Shown: in pieces, positions 45,161-56,433 of the stretch
Layout: each line of letters begins with the position of its first letter
Position numbering within the stretch: position 1 is the stretch's first letter
DNA from: JBBREP01 sp963716525
Lineage (GTDB): Bacteria; Actinomycetota; Acidimicrobiia; IMCC26256; PALSA-610
DNA length: 64,000 bases
Direction of reading: 5' to 3'
Assembly: GCA_963716525.1 (NCBI GenBank)
Contig: OY970315.1
Coordinates: 1,302,001-1,366,000, forward strand
Program-made: the position numbers and the translations under genes
Notes under the pieces: generated by a model
What the model was told of the DNA's origin: nothing
Database searches by the model: none
The model's input: the letters and a program-made list of their open reading frames with translations, nothing else

Positions 45161-46240
45161 ATGAAGGCTGCCGTGCTCGAGACCGTTCCCGGCGCGCTGG
45201 TCATCGACGACGTCGCCATCGCCGCACCGGGCCCGCGTGAGGTGCTCGTGCGTACCGTCGCCGCGGGCCTGTGCCACTCCGACCTGCACTTCATGGAGGG
45301 TCTCTATCCGAGCCCGGTGCCCACGGTGCTCGGCCACGAGTCGGCCGGCGTGGTGGAAGCCGTCGGCCACGAGGTGCGCTACGTGGCACCGGGCGACCAC
45401 GTGATCACCTGCGTCAGCGGCTTCTGCGGCGCGTGTGAGTACTGCCTTTCGGGCCGCCCGAATCTCTGCACGAAGGCGGCGATCCGGCCCGATCCCGCGG
45501 TGCCGCGGCTCACGCGGCGCGGTGAGACGGTGTTCCAGTTCATGGAGCTCTCGAGCTTCGCGGAGCAGCTGCTCGTGCACGAGAACTACCTCGTGAAGAT
45601 CCGGGCCGAGATGCCCCTCGACAAGGCCGCGCTGCTCGGCTGCGGTGTCACCACCGGTGTGGGTGCGGTGCTGAACACTGCCCGGGTGCGTCCCGGCGAG
45701 ACGGTCGCGGTGCTCGGCTGCGGGGGCATCGGTCTGAACGCGATCCAGGCCGCGGCGATCGTCGGCGCGGCCCGCGTGATCGCGGTCGACCGCGTCGCCT
45801 CCAAGCTGGAGCTCGCCCGCATGTTCGGCGCCACCGACGTCGTCGATGCGTCCGGCGTCGACGCGGTGCTCGCAGTCCACGAGCTTTCGGGGGGCGGGGT
45901 CGACCATGCCTTCGAGGCGATCGGACAGTCAGCCACCGCGGAGCAGGCGTTCGCGATGCTGCGCAACGGCGGCACCGCCACGGTCATCGGAATGATCCCG
46001 CTCGGTCAGAAGGTCGAGCTCGACGGCTTCCAGTTCCTGATGGAGAAGCGGATCCAGGGCTCGAACATGGGCTCGAACCGCTTCCGCATCGACATGCCCC
46101 TCTACGTCGACTGGTACCTCGACGGCAAGCTCAAGCTCGACGAGCTGGTGAGCGCGGTGATGCCGCTCGAGCGCATCAACGACGGCTTCGCCGCGCTGCA
46201 GGGCGGCGAGGTCGCGCGCCAGCTGGTCAGCTTCGAGTGA
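45161..46240 (+). CDS. Zinc-dependent alcohol dehydrogenase (class III / NDMA-dependent type)
   Basis: 359 residues. Catalytic zinc: GLCHSDLHF (Cys), GHESAGVVEAVG (His-Glu) and LGCGVTTGVGAVLNTA (Cys). Structural zinc: CGACEYCLSGRPNLC. NAD-binding motif VLGCGGIGLNAIQAA (GxGxxG), with VDRVASKLELA. Oxidises an alcohol to an aldehyde. TACCGT at 45148-45153 lies 7 bp before the ATG with no ribosome binding site, so it is probably leaderless. Confidence 0.86.
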   Translation: MKAAVLETVPGALVIDDVAIAAPGPREVLVRTVAAGLCHSDLHFMEGLYPSPVPTVLGHESAGVVEAVGHEVRYVAPGDHVITCVSGFCGACEYCLSGRPNLCTKAAIRPDPAVPRLTRRGETVFQFMELSSFAEQLLVHENYLVKIRAEMPLDKAALLGCGVTTGVGAVLNTARVRPGETVAVLGCGGIGLNAIQAAAIVGAARVIAVDRVASKLELARMFGATDVVDASGVDAVLAVHELSGGGVDHAFEAIGQSATAEQAFAMLRNGGTATVIGMIPLGQKVELDGFQFLMEKRIQGSNMGSNRFRIDMPLYVDWYLDGKLKLDELVSAVMPLERINDGFAALQGGEVARQLVSFE

Positions 46241-46251
46241 ACCGTTGCGAC

Positions 46252-47912
<1,661 letters not shown>

Positions 47913-47916
<4 letters not shown>

Positions 47917-49146
47917 TCCGTCCTCAGGGCGTCGATCGGCGCAAGGCGGGCGGCGCGCACCGCCGGGTACACGCCGAAGACCAAGCCGATCACGATCGAG
48001 ATGACGATCGCCCCCGCCGAGGCGGTCGGTGAGAGCGTCACGCTCGACGACACGAAGTGGGGGAGCACTTTCGTGCCGGCGAAGCCGACGAGCACGCCGA
48101 GCACGCCGCCGGCGAGGCCGAGTACCGACGCCTCCACGAGGAACTGCGAGCGGATCACGTTCGGACGGGCGCCGAGCGCCTTGCGCAGGCCGATCTCACG
48201 AACCCGCTCGGTGACCGACACGAGCATGATGTTCATCACGCCGATGCCGCCGACGAGCAGCGAGATCCCGGCGATGCCGCCGAGCAGCACCGTGAGCGTG
48301 TGGTCGACCGACGTGGCGGCCGACACGATCGATTGCTGTGTGGTGATCGTGAAGTCGGCGCTCGCCGCGCTCGGCGATGTGGTGCGTCGCGAGGAGCTCG
48401 GCCTGTGCTTCCTGGTACGCGGCCGAGAGCGACGACTGCGACACCGCCTCGACGTAGATCGTGGACACGCTTGTGCGCGTGCTCCCGCCGAAGAGCCGCT
48501 GCTGGGCGAGGGTCAGTGGCACCAGCGCGAGGTCGTCCTGGTTCGTGGTGCCCGACGATCCGCTCGGCGCGAGCACGCCCACCACCTGCAGTTGCACGTT
48601 GTTGATCGTGACCGTCTGGTTGACGGCGGTCCCGCCGCTGAACAGCTCCTGGGCCGTGGTCGAGCCGAGGACCACCACGGGGTTCGCCGCCTTCTCGTCG
48701 GCCGCGTTGAGGAACCGACCTTCGCTCAAGGTGCGCGCCCGCACCGACAGCCAGTCGGGCCAGGTGCCGGTGACGCTCGTGGTCCAGTTGGACGAGGTCG
48801 TGGTGAGCGCCGCGGAGCTCGCCGTGGTGGGCGCCACGGCGGCGATGTCCGGCGCGACCGTCTTCGACGCGAGCGCGGTGGCGTCGTTGACCGTGAGCGT
48901 CGACGCCGAACCGAAGCCGCCCCGTACGCCGCCCGCGCTCGTGGAGCTGCCCGGCGTGATGATCAAGAGATTGCTCCCGAGCGCGTTGATCTGCTGGCGC
49001 ACGTCGGCCTGCGCGCCTTCACCGAGGCCGACGGTGAGGATCACTGCCGCGATCCCGATGAGGATGCCGAGCACGGTGAGGCTCGAACGCAGCCGGTGCA
49101 GGCGTACCGCTTCGAAGCCGGTGCGGAGCGTCTCGAAGAAGCTCAC
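47913..49146 (-). CDS. MacB-like ABC transporter permease (frameshifted)
   Basis: About 411 residues: an N-terminal helix (LHRLRSSLTVLGILIGIAAV), a large extracellular MacB_PCD domain, then three C-terminal helices of the FtsX domain (GGIAGISLLVGGIGVMNIML, VTERVREIGLRKALGA). The frame changes near 48360-48380 (net gain of one base), between ELLATHHIAE and SADFTITTQQ. The GTG start overlaps the ATPase stop. Confidence 0.78.
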
Positions 49147-49842
49147 GCCGGCACGACCTCGGCATGCTCGTCCTGCACGCGACCGTCCTGCATGGTGACG
49201 ATGCGCTTGGCGGCCGAGGCGACGTCGTGCTCGTGGGTGATCAGCACGATCGTGCGACCCGACGTGTGCAGCTCGGTGAGGAGCCCGAGCATGTCGCGCG
49301 TCGATGCGGTGTCGAGGTTGCCGGTGGGTTCGTCGGCGAGGATCAGCGCCGGCTCGGTGACGAGCGCGCGTGCCACCGCGACGCGTTGCTGCTGGCCACC
49401 CGACAGCTCGCCGGGCTTGTGGTCGAGGCGATCGGCGAGACCGACGCGGTCGAGCGCCTCGGCGGCACGGCGCCGGCGTTCCGCGCGGCCGACGCCGCTG
49501 TACACGAGGGGCAGCTCCACGTTGCGCTGCGCGCTGACCGACGCCAGCAGGTTGAACTGCTGGAACACGAAGCCGATGCGAAGATTGCGGATGTCGGCGA
49601 GCGCGTACTCGTCGAGCTGCGACACGTCGTCGCCGGCGAGGAGGTAGCGACCGGACGTCGGCACGTCGAGGCAGCCGATGATGTGCATCAGCGTCGACTT
49701 GCCCGAACCCGACGGCCCCGTGATCGCGACGAAGTCGCCGGCTGCGATCGTGAGGTCGACCGCGCTCGAGCGCGTGCACCTCGATGCTGCCGGGCCGGTA
49801 CACCTTCGACACGCCGGTGAGCTCGATGACCGGCTCGGTCAT
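49143..49842 (-). CDS. MacB/LolD-like ABC transporter ATPase (frameshifted)
   Basis: About 233 residues. GPSGSGKST (Walker A), FQQFNLLASV (Q-loop), LSGGQQQRVAVARAL (signature) and LILADEPTGNLD (Walker B). The frame changes near 49765-49775: HAL continues as SAVDLTIAAGDFVAITG. The extra base lies in the palindromic tract GCGCTCGAGCGC. Powers the permease encoded next to it. Confidence 0.82.
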
Positions 49843-51269
49843 GGCGTGCCTCCTGGGCCTCCGCCGAAGCCGCCGAAGCCCCCGCCGGTGCGACCGGTTC
49901 CGGCGCCGGTGCCGGTGCGGGTGCGGTTGCCGAACGACGGGATCGTGAGCACCACCTGCTGGCCGGCGCGCAGCCCACTCGTGATCTGCACCTCGCCGTT
50001 GTTCGTGACGCCGGTGGTGACCGGCTGTTGCGCGGTCGTGTTGTTGCCCGTCGCGACGGTCACGTAGCTGGCGCCGTTCTTGGTGGTGAGCGCGAGCACG
50101 GGTACCGCCAGCACGTTGGGCAGCTCCTTGTAGGTGATCGCCACCGATCCGGTCGCGCCGGCGTGGAAGCCGCTCGGAGTACCCGAGACCGTGACCGTGA
50201 CCGGGAACGTCGCGACACTCGAGCTCGACGTCGCGATCACGCCCACCGACGTGACCTTCCCCGACGCCGCGGCGGCGAGCGCGCGCGCCGCGCTGCTCGA
50301 TCCGGAGCTGCCGTTGGCGCCGTTCGCGCCGCCGCCTCCCCCACCCCCGCCGAGGCCACCGAGGCCACCGCCGCCGCCGAGGCCGCCGCCGCCGAGCGCC
50401 GCACCGAGGCCGCCGCCACCGCCGCCGAAGAAGCGTGCGAAGCCGCCACCGCTGTTCGCGCTGGTCGACGAGGAGCTCACGGGCGTCACCGTGGCCGCGT
50501 CACCGACCTTCACCTCGCCGATGGTCGTGGTGTCGAGCCCGAGCTGCACGACGAAACTGTTGCTGATCACCTCGATCTGGGGATTCGACGAGCTGCTCGA
50601 GCTGCTCGACGAGGCCGCGGCACTGTTTCCCGTGAGCGCACTGGCGTTCGCGCTGGTGCTGCTGCTCCCGCCGAGCGTGCGCCCCGAGCCCGTGCCGGTG
50701 CCGGTGACGCTGTTGCCCGACGTGCCCGACGAGCCGAGCACCTGGCCGACTGTGAGGTTCACCGATGCGACGGTGCCGGCGATCGGCGACGTGAGCGACG
50801 TGCCGCTCATGTTCTGGGCCGCGGTGACGAGACTTCCGTATGCCGCCGCGATGTCGGCGTTGTCGAGATCGATCTGGGCCGTGGTCGCGCTTGCGCTCTC
50901 GTCGCTCGAAAGCTGCGCCTGCGCGGATGCGAGCGTCGCCTGCGCCTGCGCGAGGGAGCTCGACAACGAAGGCGCAGACACCGTCGCGAGCACCTGGCCC
51001 TCCTTCACCGCCTGGCCGGCCTTCACGTTCACCGACTGGACGGTGCCCGATGTGGAGAAGGAGAGGTCCTCGGTGTCGCTCGGTTGGATGGTGCCCGACG
51101 TCGAGATCGTCTGGCTCATCGTCGACGGCGAGACCGTGAGCAGCCGCGTCGTCGCTGCGGAGGTGTTCGTCGACGCGCTGCTGTCCTTGTGCCAGCCGAG
51201 GTACGCCGCGGCACCGCCGACCGCGAGGACGACGAGCACCACGAGCGCGGGTCGCATGACCTTGCGCAT
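49839..51269 (-). CDS. HlyD/MacA-like periplasmic adaptor protein 2
   Basis: 476 residues. One membrane segment (about 6-25), STSGTIQPSDTEDLSFSTSG and GTVQSVNVKAGQAVKEGQVL (lipoyl-like half), a coiled-coil SLSSSLAQAQATLASAQAQL, then TSPIAGTVASVNLTVGQ. A striking Gly-only region (about 305-345, FFGGGGGGLGAALGGGG and on) follows, then the beta-barrel region. Start at 51269 was chosen because the helix begins right after it. Stop overlaps the ATPase ATG. Confidence 0.77.
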   Translation of the reverse strand: MRKVMRPALVVLVVLAVGGAAAYLGWHKDSSASTNTSAATTRLLTVSPSTMSQTISTSGTIQPSDTEDLSFSTSGTVQSVNVKAGQAVKEGQVLATVSAPSLSSSLAQAQATLASAQAQLSSDESASATTAQIDLDNADIAAAYGSLVTAAQNMSGTSLTSPIAGTVASVNLTVGQVLGSSGTSGNSVTGTGTGSGRTLGGSSSTSANASALTGNSAAASSSSSSSSSNPQIEVISNSFVVQLGLDTTTIGEVKVGDAATVTPVSSSSTSANSGGGFARFFGGGGGGLGAALGGGGLGGGGGLGGLGGGGGGGGANGANGSSGSSSAARALAAAASGKVTSVGVIATSSSSVATFPVTVTVSGTPSGFHAGATGSVAITYKELPNVLAVPVLALTTKNGASYVTVATGNNTTAQQPVTTGVTNNGEVQITSGLRAGQQVVLTIPSFGNRTRTGTGAGTGRTGGGFGGFGGGPGGTP

Positions 51270-51270
51270 C

Positions 51271-52239
51271 TCAGGCCCCGTTCTGGCTGCCGCCTGGCGC
51301 GCCGCCGCCGAACCCGCCGCGCCCAAAGCCCCCGAATCCGCCCAAGCCACCGCCGTCGCCCTCGCGCACGGCCGTGGCCGCCACGGTGCCGTTCGTGTTG
51401 GTGCCCGTGACCACCACCGTGTCACCGACCTTGAGGTCGGAGTAGCTGCCCGACTCGGTCTTGGTGATCGTGGCGCCGGAGCCGACGGTCACCGTCGACG
51501 TGCCGTTCGCGGTGGTGAGCACGATCGTGTTGCCGCTGACGCTCTGGACAGTGCCGAACGCGAAGGAGTTGCCGTTCGCCGCGCCGCCGCCCGGGCCGCC
51601 GCCGAAGAACCCGCCGCGGCCGCCGCCGGGGGTCGATCCGTTGCCGTTCGCGCCTCCGTTCGGCCGGTTGCCGCCTCCGAAGCCGTTGCCGTTGCCGTTG
51701 GCGTTCGGCACGCCCTGGTCGGTGATCGTGGTGGCGACGATCCCGCCGGATCCCTGCGTGCCCGACGCGATCATGCGGTCACCCTTGGCGATGGCGGAGA
51801 GGCCGACCGACTTCGACACCGTGTAGGTCGTCGAGCCCGACGTCTTCACCGTCACGGTGGGACCGGGGCTGGTCGAGGGCGGTGTCGCCGACCCGGGCCC
51901 GCCGCCACCGGAGACCGTCACCGTCTGCACGCTGAACGTCGACCCGTTGATCGCGGTGATCTTGCCCGCCGTGCCGCGGTTGCGCAGGAAGCCGCTGCCG
52001 CCGCCGTTCTGGTTGCCGCCCGCGGTCGTGGGCGGCAGCGTGTTCGACGACGCGTTCGCGTTCTTGTTCGACGACAGCGCGCGTGCACCGAAGAAGCCGC
52101 CGAGCCCCACGACGATGATGGCGCCGATCGCGAGCCACACCTTGGTCTTGCTGGAGTCCGGTGGTGTGGGGGCGGTCGACGGTTCGAGTGGCGCTTCGGG
52201 CGCGCCGGAACCCGGGGGTGCATCAGACGTGTCGCTCAT
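51271..52239 (-). CDS. Membrane-anchored DUF5666-like protein
   Basis: 322 residues. Pro-rich cytosolic N-terminus (1-38), one membrane helix (about 44-65), then two beta-rich repeats of DUF5666 type: GKITAINGSTFSVQTVTV with KGDRMIASGTQ, and GTVQSVSGNTIVLTTANG with LKVGDTVVVTGT. A Gly/Asn-rich linker separates them. Function unknown. First gene of the efflux operon, 1 bp before adaptor 2. Confidence 0.7.
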   Translation of the reverse strand: MSDTSDAPPGSGAPEAPLEPSTAPTPPDSSKTKVWLAIGAIIVVGLGGFFGARALSSNKNANASSNTLPPTTAGGNQNGGGSGFLRNRGTAGKITAINGSTFSVQTVTVSGGGGPGSATPPSTSPGPTVTVKTSGSTTYTVSKSVGLSAIAKGDRMIASGTQGSGGIVATTITDQGVPNANGNGNGFGGGNRPNGGANGNGSTPGGGRGGFFGGGPGGGAANGNSFAFGTVQSVSGNTIVLTTANGTSTVTVGSGATITKTESGSYSDLKVGDTVVVTGTNTNGTVAATAVREGDGGGLGGFGGFGRGGFGGGAPGGSQNGA

Positions 52240-52390
52240 GGGTCGCAATAGAAGCCGAGCAGCCCGGCGCGGCCCGCTCGCTAGGCGAAGAAGTGGCTGA
52301 AACCGGCGGCGGTTCCTGTGAAGCGGCGCCCGCACTTCTCAGGAACGGCGCCGACGGGGTTGATCGCCGCTTGCCGACCGGTGCTATTCG

Positions 52391-52415
52391 TCGTAGCATA
52401 CTCAGTATGCTACGA
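52391..52415. promoter_or_regulatory. Perfect 25-bp palindrome, likely PadR operator
   Basis: TCGTAGCATACT (52391-52402), one centre base, then AGTATGCTACGA (52404-52415): twelve paired positions with no mismatch. PadR regulators commonly bind ATACT/AGTAT-type palindromes. It lies 15 bp before the PadR start and about 150 bp upstream of the divergent five-gene operon. Confidence 0.72.
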
Positions 52416-52429
52416 GGAACTCACCCGCG

Positions 52430-53029
52430 GTGAGCGTGCGGCACGCCTTGCTGGCGCTGTTGCGCGACGGGCCGAAGTACGGCTTGCAGCTGCGCCAGGA
52501 GTTCGAGGCCCGCACCGGCGAGGTGTGGCCGCTCAACGTCGGCCAGGTGTACACGACGCTGCAGCGCCTCGAGCGCGACGGGATGGTCGAGTCCGACGGC
52601 GACGGTGAGGAGGGTCCGCAGAAGGGCTTCCACATCACCGCCGCGGGCACCGAAGAGCTCGACGTGTGGCTGCGGACGCCGCCGGACATGACGTCGCCGC
52701 CGCGCGACGAGCTGGTGATCAAGGTGCTCGTGGCGTTGGGGCTGCGCGATGTCGACGTCCGGGAGATCGTGCAGGTGCACCGACGCTACGTGGTCGAGTT
52801 GATGCAGCAATGGACGCGCCTGAAGGACGACGCGCGCGACGACGACGTGCACTTCCTGCTCGTCGTCGACGCCGAGCTGTTCCGGCTCGATTCGGTGATC
52901 CGCTGGCTCGATGCCGCCGACGGACGCCTCGCACGGCGCGCCGGCGAGGCCGGCGAGGCCGGCGCGAGCGCCCCCGAGGCGCCGGTGCTGCCGTCCCGGC
53001 TGCGGCGGCGGTCGGGAGTGCAACGGTGA
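52430..53029 (+). CDS. PadR family transcriptional regulator
   Basis: 199 residues. N-terminal winged helix: VRHALLALLRDGPKYGLQLR, VWPLNVGQVYTTLQRLERDGMV, typical of PadR. The C-terminal dimerisation helices contain VDVREIVQVHRRYVVELMQQW (PadR_C/Vir_act_alpha_C). GTG start with GAGGA about 14 bp upstream. Its stop overlaps the ABC ATPase start, forming an operon PadR-ATPase-permease, a common self-regulated efflux arrangement. Confidence 0.86.
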   Translation: MSVRHALLALLRDGPKYGLQLRQEFEARTGEVWPLNVGQVYTTLQRLERDGMVESDGDGEEGPQKGFHITAAGTEELDVWLRTPPDMTSPPRDELVIKVLVALGLRDVDVREIVQVHRRYVVELMQQWTRLKDDARDDDVHFLLVVDAELFRLDSVIRWLDAADGRLARRAGEAGEAGASAPEAPVLPSRLRRRSGVQR

Positions 53030-53748
53030 GCGTGCTCGAGCTGCGCGCCGTGTCCAAGGTCTACGGCGAGGGCGCCACCGAGGTGCAGGCCTTGCGTGGC
53101 GTCGACCTCACGGTCGAGGCCGGCTCGCTCGTGGCCGTGATGGGGCCGAGCGGCTCGGGGAAGAGCACGCTGCTCACGATCGCGGGCACGCTCGAGATCC
53201 CCACGCACGGCGAGGTGTCCGTCGACGGCACGCCGGTGTCGCAGATGTCCGGCAACGATCGGGCCCGGCTGCGGCGCCGCGCGATCGGGTTCGTCTTCCA
53301 GGACTTCAACCTGCTGGCCGGATTGACCGCGGTGGAGAACGTGGCGCTCCCGTTGGAGCTCGACGGCGTTGCGGCGCGCAAGGCCCAAGCGGCCGGGCTC
53401 GAGGTGCTCCACGAGCTCGGCATCGGCGCGCGTGCGGAGCGCTTCCCCGACGAGCTCTCGGGCGGCGAGCGCCAGCGCGTCGCGATCGCTCGCGCGGTGG
53501 TGGGTGACCGGCACCTCCTGCTCGCCGACGAGCCGAGCGGCGCGCTCGATTCCGCGAACGCCGAGGCGGTGATGCGCCTGCTGCGCGCCGCGTGCCAGCG
53601 TGGCGTTGCCGGAATCGTCGTCACGCACGACGCCCAACTCGCCTCGTGGGCCGACCGGGTGGTGTTCCTGCGCGACGGTCGAATCGTCGACCAGACGATG
53701 CCGCCGCCGGGCCCCGAATCGTTGCTCACATCGGACCCGAAGCGGTGA
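53026..53748 (+). CDS. ABC transporter ATPase (LolD/MacB type)
   Basis: 240 residues. Walker A GPSGSGKST, Q-loop FQDFNLLAGL, signature LSGGERQRVAIARAV, Walker B LLLADEPSGALD, H-loop VVTHDAQLA. Energises the FtsX-type permease that follows; GTGA overlaps on both sides. Confidence 0.87.
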   Translation: MSVLELRAVSKVYGEGATEVQALRGVDLTVEAGSLVAVMGPSGSGKSTLLTIAGTLEIPTHGEVSVDGTPVSQMSGNDRARLRRRAIGFVFQDFNLLAGLTAVENVALPLELDGVAARKAQAAGLEVLHELGIGARAERFPDELSGGERQRVAIARAVVGDRHLLLADEPSGALDSANAEAVMRLLRAACQRGVAGIVVTHDAQLASWADRVVFLRDGRIVDQTMPPPGPESLLTSDPKR

Positions 53749-56347
53749 GCGTCGCGCTGGACGAGCGCTCGGCAGCACCGGCCGCGGCGCGCACGCGCGC
53801 ACCGGCGCGCCGCGCGATCGGGCGATGGGCATGGCGCCTGTTCCGGCGGGAATGGCGGCAACAGACGCTGGTGATCGCGCTGATCGTGCTTGCGGTCGCG
53901 GCGACCACCGTCGGGCTCGCGCTCGCCACCAACGCGAGCACGCCCCAAGATGCCGTCTTCGGCACCGCGAACACCCGTCTCACGTTCCCGGGCGACGCGA
54001 GCGGCGTGGTCGCGGCCGCGCCACGCGCGTTCGGGCGCGTCGAGGAGATCGACCACCAGAACATCCCGATTCCCGGCTCGACGACGGCGCTCGACCTGCG
54101 CGCCCAGGATCCGCACGGCGCCTTCGGCCATCCGACGTTGCGACTCGTGCGGGGCCACTACCCGAGCGACGCCGGCGAGATCGCGCTCACCGACGGCGCG
54201 GCCGCCGCGCTGAACACCCGTCTCGGCGCTTCGGTCACCACCAACGGTCGCACGCGACAGGTCGTCGGCATCGTCGAGAACCCGCTCGACCTCTCCGACG
54301 ACTTCGCGCTCGTCGCACCGGGGCAGGCGGACCCACCTGCCCAGATCTCGCTCCTCTTCAACGCAACCGACCACCAGCTCAACGCGTTCCGGCCCCGCGA
54401 TCGGCTCGGCATCGACCATCGCAGCGACGCCACGACCGCGGCGCAGATCCTCGTGCTCGTCCTCGAGACGGTGGGGCTGCTGTTCGTGGGCCTGCTCGCC
54501 GCCGCGGGGTTCGCGGTCATGGCCCAGCGCCGGCTCCGCGCGCTCGGCATGCTCGGCGCGCTCGGCGCGACCGACCGCGACGTGCGTTTCGCGATGGTCA
54601 GCAACGGCGCGGTCGTCGGTGTGGTGGGCGCGCTCGCGGGCGCGCTCCTCGGCCTGGTGGGATGGATCGCGTTTGCCCCGACGTTCGTGAAGATCGCGGG
54701 TCATCGCGTCGGTCGGTTCGACCTGCCGTGGGGAGCGATTGGCGCGGCCGTCGCGCTCGCGATCGCCACATCGGTCGTGGCGGCCTGGTGGCCGGCGCGC
54801 GTGAGCGCCCGTGCGTCGATCGTGGCCGCGCTGTCGGGCCGGCCCGCGCCGCCGAAGCCCGCCCACCGGTTCGCGGCGATCGGTGTCGTGCTGCTCGGGG
54901 TGGGTGTGGGTGCGCTCGACCTCGCGAACCGCATCACCACGACGGCCCAGGATGGCCGCCGCAACCCGAACGTGCCGCTCATCATCGTGGGCGCGATCGC
55001 GACGACGATCGGGATGCTCGCGCTCGGCCCGCTCCTCATCGGCGCGCTGGCGCGGGTCGGCCGGCGGGCGACGATCTCGCTGCGTCTCGCGCTACGCGAC
55101 CTCGCCCGGTACCAGGCCCGCTCGGCGGCGGCACTCGCCGCAATCAGCCTCGCGCTCGCCATTGCCGCCACCATCGCGATCAGCGCGGCGGCCGCGATCT
55201 CGCCCGCGAGTAGCGGCAACCTCGCCGCGAACGAGCTGCTGGTGCACCTCACGCCGGAGAACATCGGCATCGACGGTCAACCCGCGCTGCCGCAATGGAG
55301 CGCGACGCAGCTCGCCACGCTCGGCGAGACGGCGAACCGGCTCGCGGCGACGCTGCACGCCCGCGCGCTCGTGCCGCTGAGCCAGGCTGTCGACCCGCGC
55401 ACCGGCCTCTTCCCGGGCCCGGAGGGCGCGCTCGGCGGACCGAACGCGCGGAGCGCGCCCACCGCGGTCGGTGCACCGCCCGGATTCGTCGTGCCCGCGA
55501 GTCTCGGGACGCTTTCGGTCGAGCGCAGCGGTCGCCGTACCGGCTTCAACGTGGCCGGCTCGACGCCGCTGTACGTCGCCACCGCGGCCGTGCTCGGTCA
55601 CTACGGCATCGAGCCGTCGGTGCTCGGCACCGGCGCCGACATCATCACGTCGCGCACCGACCTCGGCGGCCTCGTGGTGGTGTCGCCGCGCGGAGCGCGC
55701 CGTCGGCGAACAACGGCACCGCGGGGCGACCGTTCACGCCCGCGCAGTGGCACCCGACGATCATGCACGTGAAGCTGCCGGCCTACACGTCGGATCCGAT
55801 CACGCTGCTCACGCCGCACGCGCTCGCGTCGTTCCACCTGCAGCCCGTCCCCGCGGGCTGGCTGCTGGAGACACCGCACCGCCTCACCGGCGCGCAGATC
55901 GGCGCGGCACGGCGCGCGGCTGCCGCCGCCGGCATCACGGTCGAGTCGCGACCGACGCCAGCGAGCCTGAAGCAGCTGCGCGACGATGCGACGGCGATCG
56001 GCATCCTCGTGGCGCTCGGTGTGCTCGCGATGACGGTCGGCCTGATCCGCAGCGAGACCGCGAACGACCTGCGCACGCTCGCCGCGACCGGTGCCTCGTC
56101 GACGACGCGCCGCAACCTCACCGCGGCCACCGCAGGCTCACTCGCATTCCTCGGTGCGCTGCTGGGGATCGCCGTGGCGTACCTCGCGCTCGTCGCATGG
56201 CACAGTCGCGACCTGCACCCGCTCACCCAGGTGCCCACGCTCGACCTCGCCATCGTCCTGGTCGGCCTGCCCGTGCTCGCGTTCGGCGGCGGGTGGCTCC
56301 TCGCGGGACGAGAACCAGCGACCATCTCCCACCAGCCGCTCGAATGA
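53745..56347 (+). CDS. Large FtsX-type ABC permease (frameshifted)
   Basis: About 867 residues. One N-terminal helix (LVIALIVLAVAATTVGLALA), an extracellular domain, a first FtsX core (LLAAAGFAVMAQRRLRALGMLGALGATDRDV), further helices, and a second core near the C-terminus (LVALGVLAMTVGLIRSETANDLRTLAATGAS). The frame changes near 55690-55705 (net loss of one base): GGLVVVSPRGA resumes as SAPSANNGTAGRPFTPAQW. Probably exports lipids, peptides or drugs with the upstream ATPase. Confidence 0.78.
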
Positions 56348-56349
56348 TT

Positions 56350-56365
56350 GCGACGAGGACGTCGC
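56350..56365. terminator. Short hairpin after the ABC permease
   Basis: GCGACG (56350-56355), AGGA loop, CGTCGC (56360-56365). It falls right after the permease stop. There is no T-tract, so it is a weak terminator candidate. Confidence 0.3.
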
Positions 56366-56433
56366 CTCGCTGTGAAGCACCGAGTGCGTCCGGTAGAAAC
56401 TTGGGTGGAAGGCCACAATCGTCGGGAGCGCCT

